NCBI GenBank assembly: GCA_963747425.1
Contig: CAVVFJ010000007.1
Location: forward strand, 1-20,970
DNA: 20,970 nucleotides
Direction: 5' to 3'
Source: DASUPK01 sp963747425
Lineage (GTDB): Bacteria; Actinomycetota; Thermoleophilia; Solirubrobacterales; 70-9
The position numbers and the translations under genes were made by a program. The notes below the pieces were generated by a model. That model was not told where the DNA came from and did not search any database. It saw only the letters and a list, made by a program, of their open reading frames with translations. Below, piece by piece: positions 6,914 to 15,795 of this stretch (its first letter is position 1; each line of letters starts with the position of its first letter).

Positions 6914-7878
6914 CTAGCCCGGCGCGAGCGCCTCGAGGTCAGCCCGCACCATCATCTCCACGACCTCCTCGAAGGAGACGCGCGGCTTCCAGCCGAGCTT
7001 GTTCCGCGGCCTTCGCCGGGTCGGCCACCAGCTCCTCGATGTCGGCGGGCCGCGCCAGCTCCGGGTCGATGCGGACATGGTCGTCAGCGCTTCAGGTCGA
7101 CGCAGGCGAAGGCCGCGTCGACGAGGTCCCTCACGGAGTGCGAGACGCCGGTCCCGATCACGTAGTCGTCGGCCTCGTCCTGCTGCAGCATCAGCCACAT
7201 CGCCTCGACGTACTCCTTGGCATATCCCCAGTCGCGCCTCACGTCCAGGTTGCCGAGCACGAGCTCGTCGCTCAGCCCGAGCTTGATCGAAGCGACGCCG
7301 CGGCTGATCCGCCGGGTGACGAACGCCTCGCCGCGCCGGGGCGACTCATGGTTGAAGAGGATCCCCGAGCTGGCGTGCAGCCCGAAGCTCTCGCGGTAGT
7401 TGACGGTGATGAAGTGGCCGTAGACCTTGGACACGCCGTACGGGCTGCGCGGATAGAAGGGCGTGCTCTCGCTCTGGGGCGTCTCGCGGGCCCGGCCGAA
7501 CATCTCCGACGACGAGGCCTGGTAGAAACGCGCCTCCGGGCAGGCCTCTCGGATTCCCTCGAGCAGGCGGGTCACTCCGACCGCGGTGTACTCGGCGGTC
7601 GCGACGGCGAGCCGCCAGGACTCCGCCACCGAGGACATCGCCGCCAGGTTGTAGATCTCGTCCGGGGTGGAGTCCCGGAGCACGTCGACCAGCGAGCCCT
7701 CGTCGAGCAGGTCGCCCGGGTAGAGGGTGAGACGGTCCGCGATCGGCTCCAGCCGCTCGAAGGGGCGATCGGCGGACCCGTGGACCAGGCCGTGGACCTC
7801 GTAGCCCTTCTCGATCAGCAGCTCGGCCAGGTAGCTGCCGTCCTGTCCGCTGATGCCGGTGATCAGGGCGCGCTTCAT
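6914..7878 (-). CDS. gmd: GDP-mannose 4,6-dehydratase (second copy, two frame slips near the 3' end)
   Basis: The enzyme makes GDP-4-keto-6-deoxy-D-mannose, the substrate of the fcl product encoded at 10715. The open part (7084-7878) has the NADP loop GISGQDG (residues 8-14), SSSEMFG with Glu125, and Tyr147/Lys151 in YGVSK. It also has RRGEAFVTRRI and NLDVRRDWGYAKEYVEAMWL, all diagnostic of Gmd. The frame stops after CVDLKR, but the expected tail continues as DHVRIDPELARPADIEELV in one frame and NKLGWKPRVSFEEVVEMMV in another. Slips therefore lie near 7083 and near 7000. The start overlaps the preceding GT4 stop by four bases (7875-7878). It is the last intact-looking gene of the leftward operon. 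Confidence 0.88.
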
Positions 7879-9071
7879 GGAGCCGGCACCTCCACCCGGT
7901 CGAGCGGCATCTCGAGCGCGCGCTCGTAGCCCTCTAGCGTCCGTCGCGCCACCCGCTCCCAGGTGTAGAGCTCCACGCGCCGGCGCGAGCGCTCGCGGAG
8001 CGCATCCAGCTTGCCCGGCGTCTCGAGGACCTCGCGGATGCAGCGGGCGATGTCCACGGGGTCGGCGGGGTCGAAGGTGGCGTCGAGGTCGCCGAGCAGC
8101 TCCGGCATCGCGGAGGTACCGCTCGCCGCCACCGCCGCTCCGCAGGTCATCGCCTCCAGGATCGGCAGGCCGGCTCCCTCGTAGAGGCTGGGGAAGACGA
8201 AGAGCTCACAGCTCCGGTAGAGCGCCGCCAGGTCCCGGTCCGTGACGAACCCGGTGAGCAGGAGGTTCCGGGACTCGACGCCGAGGCGGCGGGCGAAGAT
8301 CCGCAGGTTGAAGCGCCGATGGGTGGCGAGGTTGCAGGCGATGACGAGCTGGTGCGCGTCGCGCATCGGCGCCGGCAGCTCCGCGTATCCGCGGATGGCG
8401 CCCTCGAGGTTCTTGCGGTAGTCGACCCCCCCGACGTAGAGCAGGAAGCCGGGCCGGACCTTCGGCAGCGCCGAGCGCAGGACGGAGTCCGCCTGCTCTC
8501 GGGACTTCACGAGCGAGGAGAAGCGGTCGGACACCCCCGAGTCGATCACTGTGATCCGCTTCTCGGGGACGTTGAGGTGCTCCATCGCGTCGTCGGCGGT
8601 CTGCTGCGAGATCGTCAGGATCTGCTGGGCGGAGCCGAGCAGCCCGAGGCGCGCGATCCAGGCCGTCGCCATGTAGCCCCACTCCGCGTTGTAGTGCTCG
8701 CGCATGATCAGCGGGATCAGGTCGTACAGGGTGACGACCAGCCGGGATCCCCGGCTCCAGTGCGGCCAGATCTCCTCGAGGTCCAGGTCGGCCTCGAAGG
8801 GCGACATCACGTGGTAGATCGGCGGGAGACCGCCCGCGGGTCCTCGGTCCCGGGTCTGCCACGCGGACCTCCCGGAGTCGCGCAACGGCTCGGCGATGGG
8901 CGGGACCGGAAAGTCGGGGCTGAGCCCGATCCCGCCGATGGCCTCGGGGGCGAGCTCCAGCAGGGCCCGGGTGTGCTCGGTGACGTAGCGCGCTATCCCG
9001 CGCTCGGCATGACCAACGCTCTGGGTTCCCCGGGCATCGAGCCAGACGGACCCGGGATCGAGCGTCGTCAT
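7875..9071 (-). CDS. GT4-family glycosyltransferase
   Basis: The 398-residue protein has a GT-B fold and is uninterrupted. The N-terminal half has VWLDARGTQSVGHAERGIARY (9-29) and LVVTLYDLIP. The nucleotide-sugar half has FLLYVGGVDYRKNLEGAI (209-226), with the conserved Arg219/Lys220. It also carries FPSLYEGAGLPILEAMTCG, whose Glu298 and Glu306 form the E-x7-E motif of retaining GT4 enzymes. SGTSAMPELLGD and DPADP follow as usual. It probably adds one sugar (mannose, fucose or related) to the growing glycan at the inner membrane face. Donor and acceptor cannot be read from sequence. ATG 9071 follows the stop of the small gene at 9072 with no gap, and its stop overlaps gmd. Confidence 0.92.
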   Translation of the reverse strand: MTTLDPGSVWLDARGTQSVGHAERGIARYVTEHTRALLELAPEAIGGIGLSPDFPVPPIAEPLRDSGRSAWQTRDRGPAGGLPPIYHVMSPFEADLDLEEIWPHWSRGSRLVVTLYDLIPLIMREHYNAEWGYMATAWIARLGLLGSAQQILTISQQTADDAMEHLNVPEKRITVIDSGVSDRFSSLVKSREQADSVLRSALPKVRPGFLLYVGGVDYRKNLEGAIRGYAELPAPMRDAHQLVIACNLATHRRFNLRIFARRLGVESRNLLLTGFVTDRDLAALYRSCELFVFPSLYEGAGLPILEAMTCGAAVAASGTSAMPELLGDLDATFDPADPVDIARCIREVLETPGKLDALRERSRRRVELYTWERVARRTLEGYERALEMPLDRVEVPAP

Positions 9072-9398
9072 CTAACCGGCGTGCGGCCGGGCCTCGAGGG
9101 GCTCGTCGTCCTCGGCGGAGGAGCGATCCCCGCGCTCGAGCAGCTCCCGCAGCGCGGCGAGCTCCCGCTCGATCGCGGCGAGCCGCTGATCCAGCGCGCG
9201 CACCTCGCTGCCGAGGTGGGTGACCGCCTCGACCGAGGCCGAGCCGAGTCGCTCGGTCTGCTGGTCGATGTCGCGAAGCCGGTCGCGGAAGACGACCTGG
9301 TAGACGCTCGCGAGCATCCTCCGCACCGCCGAGAGCACGCCCGCCAGCGCGCGCTGGAGCACGGAGACTGCGCGCTTGTCCGAAGGTCCGGTGTCCAC
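9072..9398 (-). CDS. Small coiled-coil protein of the glycan operon
   Basis: The 108-residue hypothetical protein starts at GTG 9398 and ends with a TAG touching the ATG of the next gene. Residues about 40-90 carry heptad-like hydrophobic spacing (RDIDQQTERLG, VRALDQRLAAIERELAALRELLERG), consistent with a coiled coil. The first 35 residues (VLQRALAGVLSAVRRMLASVYQVVF) could form an amphipathic helix. I recognise no family. Being stitched between two GT4 genes, it may organise the enzymes or measure chain length, as coiled-coil proteins do in some Wzm/Wzt systems. That is speculation. The frame is long, tightly packed and G/C-biased at third positions, which supports it being real. Confidence 0.7.
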   Translation of the reverse strand: MDTGPSDKRAVSVLQRALAGVLSAVRRMLASVYQVVFRDRLRDIDQQTERLGSASVEAVTHLGSEVRALDQRLAAIERELAALRELLERGDRSSAEDDEPLEARPHAG

Positions 9399-9418
9399 GT
9401 CGGTGAGAAGGCCTGCGT

Positions 9419-10676
9419 TCAGGCGGGAGGCGGAGCCGCCAGAAGGATACGGTCTTCCTCTGCAAGGGTCCGCCCGCCGATCCGCCGGTAGTGGGCGCGA
9501 AAGAGACGCGCGGTGCGGTCCCAGCTGAAGAGCTCGCTGCGCTTGCGGGCGCGCTCGGCCAGGTTGCGCCGCAGCTCCTCATCGGTCCAGATTCGCCGCA
9601 CCGCATCGGCCATCTCGCCGGTGTCCTCCGGGTCGAACAGCAACCCGGCGTCGCCGACCACGTCGGGAAGGCCGGTCGCCGTCGACGACGCCACCGGGAG
9701 CCCGGCGTCGAACGCCTCGCAGACCGGCAGGCCCCAGCCCTCGAACCTGCTGGGGAAGACCAAACCGGTCGCCAGCTCGTAGAGGCCGCGGAGCTCGAGG
9801 GGGGTGACGAAGCCCGGGAAGCGGGTGAGCGACTCGAGGCCGAGCCGGCCGATCAGGTCCTGGATCCGGCGGTAGTCCCCGGTCTGCTTGCCGGGGCAGA
9901 CCAGCGGGACGCCGACCCCGTGCTCGTCCCGGATCGAGGCGAGCGCCTCCAGCAGGCGCTCGTGGTTCTTGTGGGGCCAGGTCTGCGCCGGATAGAGCAG
10001 GAATGACTCCGGGCAGCGACAGGCGCGAGCGCAGCTCGCCGAGGTCGCGGTCGGTGGGGGACGGGTACTCGCGCAGCACCGATCCGCCGGGGACGACGGC
10101 GACCTTCTCGGCGGGCAGGTCGTAGCTCGTGACGAAATCGCGCTTCCCCCACGAGGTCATCGCCACGACCATCGCCGCCCGGGCGCTGTGTGTGCGGTAG
10201 ACGCGTTCGCGCTCGCCGCACCCAGGGGCTGAACAGCTCGGGCAGGTGCAGGTGCTGGAGATCGTGCGGCTGGTAGATGCTCGGGACGTCGGTGGTGAAC
10301 GCGTCCTGGAACGGGAAGTGGACGACGTCGGCCCCGGCCCGCTCGACGGTCCCGTCGGAGGGGCGCACGGCGAAGGAGAGGCCGATGCCCGGCAGGCGCT
10401 CCATCAGGCCGCGGGCGATGGCGCGCGAGCGCCGAGACAGACGGCCGCGGCGCGGGATGCAGGAGCGCGGCAGGGGCCGCCGAGGTATGGGCGGAGCCAC
10501 TCATCGTGCTCCGGAAGGGTGAGGAAGAGGTACTCCTCGTCGCCGTCGTCGAGCCTGGAGAGGCCCCCGGCGAGCCCGATCACCACCTGCTCGACCCCTC
10601 CGAAGCGGCCCTCGCCGAGCCGGGCGTCGATGCAGACGCGCAGGGGTTTGCTCGCCGGCTGAAGCGGGGTTGCCAT
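9419..10676 (-). CDS. GT4-family glycosyltransferase (three frame slips)
   Basis: Four consecutive frame segments form one GT4 protein of about 418 residues. In order these are PLRVCIDARLGEGRFGGVEQ (start), GADVVHFPFQDAFTTDVPSIYQPHD (second frame), MTSWGKRDFVTSYDLPAEKVAVVPGG (third frame), and LLYPAQTWPHKNHERLLEA through FPSRFEGWGLPVCEAFDAG (last frame, E-x7-E motif). Slips fall near 10460, 10210 and 10010, each compatible with one extra base. ATG 10676 is preceded at 7 bases by a TACCCT -10 box. The gene heads the leftward operon. Conservation on both sides of each break suggests sequence error rather than decay. A 26-codon stub of a close relative is at 6180. Confidence 0.82.
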
Positions 10677-10683
10677 CGCGGCG

Positions 10684-10689
10684 AGGGTA
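10684..10689 (-). promoter_or_regulatory. Predicted -10 box (TACCCT) for the leftward GT4 operon
   Basis: The minus-strand hexamer TACCCT ends 7 bases before ATG 10676. With the rightward box at 10700-10705 it makes a mirror-image pair 10 bases apart, so both promoters share the same few bases. Confidence 0.5.
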
Positions 10690-10699
10690 ATCCGCCAGG

Positions 10700-10705
10700 T
10701 ACCCT
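10700..10705 (+). promoter_or_regulatory. Predicted -10 box (TACCCT) for fcl
   Basis: TACCCT ends 9 bases before ATG 10715. Its -35 region would fall in or next to the start of the divergent GT4 gene, so the two transcription starts probably compete. Confidence 0.45.
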
Positions 10706-10714
10706 CATGCCTCG

Positions 10715-11685
10715 ATGGCCGACGGCACTCCAGACCCGCGATTCTGGTCCGGCAAGCAGGTCGTCGTCACCGGCGGCGCGGGCTTCCTCGGCGGGCCGAC
10801 GGTGGCGATGCTCGGTGACCTCGGCGCCGAGGTGAGGATCACGCGATCCGCAGAGCACGATCTCCGCGATCGCGACGCCTGCGTCGCCGCGCTGGAGGGC
10901 GCCCAGGTGGTCATCCACCTGGCCGCCAACGTGGGCGGCATCGGCTACAACCGCCGCAACCCGGGCCCGCTGGCCCACGACAACCTCGCCATGGGGTTGA
11001 ACGTCTTCGAGGCCAGTCGCGAGCTGGGCGTCGAGAAGCTCGTCGCCGCCTGCTCGGTCTGCGCCTATCCCAAGTTCACCCCGGTCCCGTTCAAGGAGGA
11101 GAACATCTGGGACGGCTACCCCGAGGAGTCGAACGCGCCCTACGGCCTGGCGAAGAAGATGCTGCTCGTGCTCAGCGACTCGTATCGCCGTCAGTACGGC
11201 CTCGATTCTTGCGCCCCGGTGATGGCCAATCTCTACGGGCCAGGGGACAACTTCGACCTCGAGGACTCGCACGTGATCGCGGCGATGATCCACAAGTACG
11301 TGCTGGCGGCCGACCGCGGCGACCCGGAGGTCGTTCTCTGGGGAACCGGGAAGCCGTCGCGCGAGTTCCTCTATGTGGACGACGCCGCCCGAGCGCTGAT
11401 CCTCTGCGCGGAGCGGCTGGGGACCTCGGAGCCGGTCAACATCGGCACGGGCAAGGAGACGAGCATCCGGGAGCTGGCCGGGATGATCTCGGAGCTCGCC
11501 GGCTTCGAGGGGAAGACCGTCTGGGACGAGGCCGCCCGGACGGGCAGCCGAAGCGCTACCTCGACACCTCTCGCGCGCGCGAGCTGATCGGCTTCGAGTC
11601 CGAGACGCCGCTGGCGGAGGGGCTGAAGCGGACGATCGAATCGTTCCGCGCGGCCGACCTGTCGACGGTCGGCTCCTCCGCTTAG
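10715..11685 (+). CDS. fcl: GDP-L-fucose synthase (frame slip near the 3' end)
   Basis: The enzyme epimerises and reduces GDP-4-keto-6-deoxy-mannose to GDP-L-fucose. It has the NADP loop TGGAGFLG (residues 19-26), AANVGGIGYNRRNP, Ser114/Cys116 in CSVCAYPKF, Tyr143/Lys147 in YGLAKK, and His186 in FDLEDSHVIAAMI. These have the same spacing as the Ser107, Cys109, Tyr136, Lys140 and His179 catalytic residues of E. coli Fcl. The first frame ends at 11587 in out-of-frame sequence. The true tail RPDGQPKRYLDTSRARELIG follows in the next frame and stops at TAG 11683-11685, so about one base is missing near 11530. It works with gmd encoded across the divergent promoter. Confidence 0.9.
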
Positions 11686-11688
11686 CCT
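11683..11688 (+). promoter_or_regulatory. Predicted -10 box (TAGCCT) for the membrane protein gene
   Basis: TAGCCT ends 6 bases before ATG 11695 and includes the TAG stop codon of fcl. A promoter embedded in the upstream stop suggests leaderless, partly independent expression. Confidence 0.45.
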
Positions 11689-11694
11689 GCCGAC

Positions 11695-13506
11695 ATGAAA
11701 TCGGCCATTGGCCGACTTGACCGGCTCGCCGGCTCCGCCTTGTTCGCTTACGCCTCGATCTTCCTGATTCAGGCCAAGGTCCTCTGGGGAATCTGGGAGC
11801 ACCGGGACCTCACCTCCGGCGATACGACCCACTACTTCGTCGATGCGAGTCGGTGGACGCACGGGCTCCATCTCGATCCAATCTGGTCCCCGCTCTACGC
11901 CTTCCTCTGGGGCTCGCTGCGCTGGGTCTTCGACGATCCGTACACAACCACGATCCTGCACCGGGTCCTGATCGTCTTTGCCGCGACGCTGCTGGTCCTG
12001 GCCGTGCTCCGCCGGCTGCTCTCCCCGGGGATCGCGTGGGCGCTGGCGGTCTGGTGGGCGATCCTGCCGATCAACTACGACGTCCTCTACGAGATCCATC
12101 TCTTCGCGCTTCTGCCTGAGCTGCTGGCCGTCCTGATCGCGCTCACCTGGTCAGGTCTGCGGATGCGCGCTGGCGTCTTCGCGGTGCTGCTGGCGTCGAC
12201 GATCCTGGTCCGCAACGAGATCGCATTGCCCTGGCGGTCTGGGCCGCGGTGTGGATCGCCTACGAGGTTAGGCTCCGGCGCGTGGCGAGGGCACCGAGCT
12301 GCGCCCGGAGCTCGCGGCCGCCGTCGTGCTGCCGATCCTGGCAACGGGGCGGTCACGGGCGGCATGCCTCAGCTCCCCGAACGACGACTTGGTGGGCGCT
12401 TCGAAGATCACCAGGCGCTCAGCGTCTGCCAGGCCTACGCCCTTGGCTACGAGCAGCGAAACAGCGACTTCACCGGTTCGCCGTTCACCGGCTGCGAGCC
12501 CCTGATGGACCGTGACTTCGGCAAGCCCATGCCGACAATGCTCGCCGCGATCCGCGCCAACACGGGCGCGATGGGCGAGCACTTCCTATGGAACGCCCGG
12601 CTCCTTCCCGTACGGCCTGCAGCTGATGCTCTTCGACCGGATCTCGGCCGGCGGTCAGAACCGGGATCCGGACTACGTGCCCGTCACGGCGGAGTCGAGC
12701 CGGCCCTGGCCGGATCGCGTTCGTGGTCGGATTCGTGCTGGGCGGGCTCGTGCTGCTCTGGCGGTACGGCCGCCTCTGGTGGAGGGACTGGATCGGCCCA
12801 CGCGCCTGGGGGTGGGTGGCGCTCGGTGCGCTGGTGGCCACGGCGGTCCTGGCGGCGCTCTGGCAGCGGCCGCGGCCGGAGTACCTCTATGGCCTCTCGG
12901 TCGCCATCCTGGCGGCAATTGGCCTCTGCGCCATGGCCTACGCTGATCACTGGCCGGTCCTGAAACGGTGCGGCGCCCCGATTCCGATCGTGGCGCTCTT
13001 GCTGCTGCTCTTGCTCCCAGTGCACTACGGCTCCGGTTACGTCACGCCGCAGGTGGGTCGCACCGGCCGGCCCAAGAAAGAGATGGTCGACAGGCTCTAC
13101 CCGATCCGGACTGACCTTCGAGGGGATCGGGTGAAGCTGCTCGCAACCTCCGCGGGGCGGGCTGCGCCTACCTCGGCGGCGACGACCCGTGCAAGCCGGT
13201 CGTCTGGAAGCCGATCCTGAGCCGGCGACTCGGGTGACTCGATCCGCGATGTGCTCAGCGACCCGCCGGGTCGACTTCATCTACGCCGACGAGACGGACC
13301 TCGAGAATCCCGCGATCGCGGTGGTGGTCCGGCGGCGAGGCCGCCGGATGGACCCACGCCGCGCCGATCGCCCGGGCAAGTTGGATTCTGCTGAGAAGCC
13401 GCATAGAGCCCCCCAGGCCGCCGCGTTCGCGCTCAACATCGTCGCCGTCAGCACGATTCCGGGCTACGGCCATCACCGCGACGCGTACTGCGCCGCGGCT
13501 CACTGA
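11695..13506 (+). CDS. Polytopic membrane protein, GT-C-like glycosyltransferase (several frame slips)
   Basis: The first 180 residues read openly: several hydrophobic helices (LFAYASIFLIQAKVLWG, VLIVFAATLLVLAVL, AWALAVWWAILPINY, ELLAVLIALTWSG) and a first loop with SGDTTHYFVDA. The acidic residue in that loop resembles the catalytic Asp region of GT-C enzymes. After about 12230 the protein continues across frames. Pieces include LAVWAAVWIAYEVRL, SVCQAYALGYEQRNSDFTG, GKPMPTMLAAIRANTGAM, EHFLWNARLLP then YGLQLMLFDRISAGG, two more membrane helices (VGFVLGGLVLLWRYG, VALGALVATAVLAALW), CAYLGGDDPCKPVVWKPIL, VDFIYADETDLENPAIAVVV and WILLRSR. The final open frame, with strong G/C third positions, stops at 13506. 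Whole length would be about 600 residues. It may transfer sugars from lipid carriers outside the membrane, which is inference. Confidence 0.68.
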
Positions 13507-14548
13507 GCGATCCGGGCTCAGGGCCCGGATCGTTGACGACCGGCTCGAGGCCGATCGGCGATAGAAAAGGGCTTCGGCGCGCGCTCGGATCGGGGGGCTC
13601 CATCGGCCGCCTTTTCGCGACGCGGTCCCGCGTCCTGATCGGAGGCCGCCAGCGCTCGGGCACGTGCTCGAGCAAGTCGCCGCCCCAGGTCAGGGCCGGG
13701 GTGACCAGCCGTCTCTTCAGCGGCCCGAGCACGTAGTGGATCAGAGGCTGCATGACCCGCCATCGCACCCAGGCGACCGGGGTCGCCGCGCGGGACATCC
13801 GGGAGAAGCGCATCCGAAACCGCTCGCGCGGGGTGAGCCGCGGGTAATAGATGTCGACGAACCGGCGGATCTCCGGCCAGGAGTTGGTCATCTCGTAGGT
13901 CTTCTGCTCGGGATGGACCGAGCGGACCGAGAGGAAGGAATCGGGCAGCAGCTCCGGTAGCTCGTCTTCGAAGGCGAGCCTGAGCATGAACTCGGCGTCG
14001 AAGGCGTAGTGCATGTCAAGCCTGAAGGCGCCAAAGCGGTCGAACAGATCACGCCGCCAGAAGGACGATGGCTGGGGCACGTGCCAGGGCACGAGCATCC
14101 ACCAGTGCCGACCTCTGAGCTGCCCCTCGCAGTAGGAGGGCGGCTTGGGTCGCCAGACGCGCAGCCTCTTCGGCGGATCCCCCTCCTCGATGTCGAATGC
14201 ACCGCCGGCAACCCAGCTGCGGCCGCTTCCCTCCAGGGCGGCAACCGCCGTCTCGAAGGCGCCGGGTAGGTAGTAGTCGTCGCTGTTCAGATAGGCGACG
14301 ATCTCGCCGGAGGTCCGCTCGATGCCCTTGTTGATCGCATGGGACTGGCCGTCATCGGGCTCCGAGACCCACCAGGCGAGCCGATCCTCGTAGCGGCGAA
14401 TGATCTCGACCGACTCGTCGGTGGAGCCGCCGTCGACGATCACATACTCGAGGTTCGGATAGCCCTGGTCGAGGACCGATCGGATGGTCCGCTCGATGAA
14501 CCTCCCCTGGTTGAAGGACGGCGTGATGACCGTGAGCTTGGGCCGCAC
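13448..14548 (-). CDS. GT2-family glycosyltransferase
   Basis: The 366-residue GT-A enzyme is uninterrupted. It has LTVITPSFNQGRFIERTIRSV (residues 5-25), VIVDGGSTDESVEII (36-50), SEPDDGQSHAINKG, and the metal-binding AYLNSDD (85-91). The acceptor region PWHVPQPSSFWRRDLFDRFG and MHYAFDAEFMLRLAFED follows. It belongs to the inverting GT2 group near WcaA-like enzymes. The last 70 residues are Arg/Pro/Ser-rich and probably disordered. Their final 59 bases overlap the end of the convergent membrane-protein gene. GTG 14548 is chosen because the conserved core begins at once and a TATACT box sits 10 bases upstream. The sugar transferred is unknown. Confidence 0.92.
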   Translation of the reverse strand: MRPKLTVITPSFNQGRFIERTIRSVLDQGYPNLEYVIVDGGSTDESVEIIRRYEDRLAWWVSEPDDGQSHAINKGIERTSGEIVAYLNSDDYYLPGAFETAVAALEGSGRSWVAGGAFDIEEGDPPKRLRVWRPKPPSYCEGQLRGRHWWMLVPWHVPQPSSFWRRDLFDRFGAFRLDMHYAFDAEFMLRLAFEDELPELLPDSFLSVRSVHPEQKTYEMTNSWPEIRRFVDIYYPRLTPRERFRMRFSRMSRAATPVAWVRWRVMQPLIHYVLGPLKRRLVTPALTWGGDLLEHVPERWRPPIRTRDRVAKRRPMEPPDPSARRSPFLSPIGLEPVVNDPGPEPGSLSEPRRSTRRGDGRSPESC

Positions 14549-14558
14549 GCGCGCCGCG

Positions 14559-14564
14559 AGTATA
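14559..14564 (-). promoter_or_regulatory. Predicted -10 box (TATACT) for the GT2 at 13448-14548
   Basis: On the minus strand TATACTCGCGGCGCGCGTG runs from the box to the GTG start. It is almost identical to TACACTCGCGGCGCGTG before the GT2 gene at 19457. The box ends 10 bases before the start codon. Confidence 0.6.
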
Positions 14565-14586
14565 GGTCGCGCTGTCAGGAGCGACC
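14565..14586. repeat. Inverted repeat across the sulfotransferase stop
   Basis: GGTCGC (14565-14570) and GCGACC (14581-14586) are perfect 6-base arms around a 10-base centre holding the stop codon of the sulfotransferase gene. It abuts the -10 box of the next gene, so it may be an operator in the spacer region or a weak terminator. Confidence 0.3.
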
Positions 14587-15784
14587 AAACGCGATGCGCC
14601 TGACCGCGATCGAGAGCTGCCGGTCGTCGTGGCTGGCGGGGTTGATGTCGCAGGGCCGGACGGTGCGGTCGACCTCGACGGTCACCCTGGTTGCCTTGCC
14701 CGGCCGCGCAGCCGCCGGCGCTTCAGCGGGGCTGGCGACGACGGCGCCGTCCGACTCCATCAAGGCGTGAGGGAGCCTGCTCCCGTCCACCGAGATGCGG
14801 AGGCCGTCCAGGATCGCCTGGTCGAGGACATGGGCGATCTCGACCGCCAGGGAGTCCGCGCCGCGGTCGGGAGCGAGCTCGACCCAGGCGCGCCTTCGTG
14901 TCGCCGATCCAGCAGATGGAGGGCGCATCGCCGATCCGCTCTCTCGCCGACCCAGCCGCCGCCCCGGATGGCCTGGTCGAATCGCAGGTCCGCCGACCAC
15001 GGGGGCGTCGGCGATCTCCGCGGAGTGGTCTCGGGGACGGTCCCGCAGGCCGCTCCATTCGGCCAGCTGGCGCTCGTAGCGCTCGACCCCAAGCCGATAG
15101 AGCTCGCGATCGACCGAGGTGAGCTCGAGCAGGGCGTCCAGCCCGCTCGGAGAGAGCTGGTCCCGGCGGAGCCTGACGCAGTCACGTTGATCCTCGGCAG
15201 GGGAGTGATCTCACGCCAGCCGAGCCGGCGGGCGAGCCACGCCGCCGACTCGTCAAGGCGCTCGGTCAGGCCGACGAAGTCGCAGCGCTCAAGCCCCGCC
15301 AGAGCGCGATCGAGGCGCTCGTCCCCGCCCTCCGGCCTGTAGTCGCCCAGCACTCGGGACTGCCGGTTACCGAAGAACTCCGCGGCGATCCCGGGGGCGC
15401 GCTCGATCAACTCCTCGATCGAGTGTGAGCGGGCGAGTCGGAGGCATTCCTCGAGCCCGCTCGTATGCCTCGGGCCCGCGCCCGAACAGCAGGATCTGCT
15501 TGGCGAACTCCGGGGGCCGGGTTCGGTAGAAGGAGTAGGCGGAAAGGGCGCGCTCGACGGGGTCTCTCAGAAAGGTGAAGAGAAGGGGCGGTCGCGCAGG
15601 TTGTCGACGAAGGAGATCGGGACGTGGCCGGAGATGTAGCGGAACGAGTCGGCGTCGCTCACGTCCGGCTCGGGGAGTAGTAGATGGGCAGACACTCGTC
15701 GTCGGCGAAGCGATTCGAGATGGCGCCGGTGAGGGTCGCGCCACCTGTCTTCTGCACATGCAGGAAGAAGAGCGTTCTCTTCAT
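14575..15784 (-). CDS. Sulfotransferase with appended C-terminal domain (multiple frame slips)
   Basis: ATG 15784 starts MKRTLFFLHVQKTGGATLTG, where QKTGGATLT (residues 11-19) is the 5'-phosphosulfate loop of PAPS-dependent sulfotransferases. The next frames give FRYISGHVPISFVDNLRDRP, then LLFTFLRDPVERALSAYSFYR (the 3'-phosphate-binding RDP-x5-S motif). After that come IEELIERAPGIAAEFFGNRQ, DFVGLTERLDESAAWLARRLG, and ELYRLGVERYERQLAEWSG. The last part, from about 15005 to the stop, is a separate beta-rich module (SICWIGDT, RRAWVELAPDRGADSLAVEI, LDGLRISVDGS, ending DDRQLSIAVRRIAFGRS). At least five single-base slips are needed. The reconstructed protein is about 400 residues. The product probably sulfates a sugar of the glycan, an inference from its neighbours. 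Confidence 0.78.
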
Positions 15785-15789
15785 AGGCT
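15784..15789 (+). promoter_or_regulatory. Predicted -10 box (TAGGCT) for the 15796 methyltransferase
   Basis: TAGGCT ends 6 bases before GTG 15796 and shares its first base with the start codon of the divergent sulfotransferase gene. It favours GTG 15796 over the in-frame TTG 15790, which would touch the box directly. Confidence 0.5.
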
Positions 15790-15795
15790 TTGAGC

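Noticed and set aside
7039..7929. A 296-codon plus-strand frame opposite gmd
   Set aside because: It mirrors the Gmd coding frame and carries no family signature.
8206..9606. A 466-codon minus-strand frame crossing two glycosyltransferases and the small gene
   Set aside because: The translation is Arg/Ala/Gly/Pro-rich shadow sequence, while the GT4 motifs lie in the other frame.
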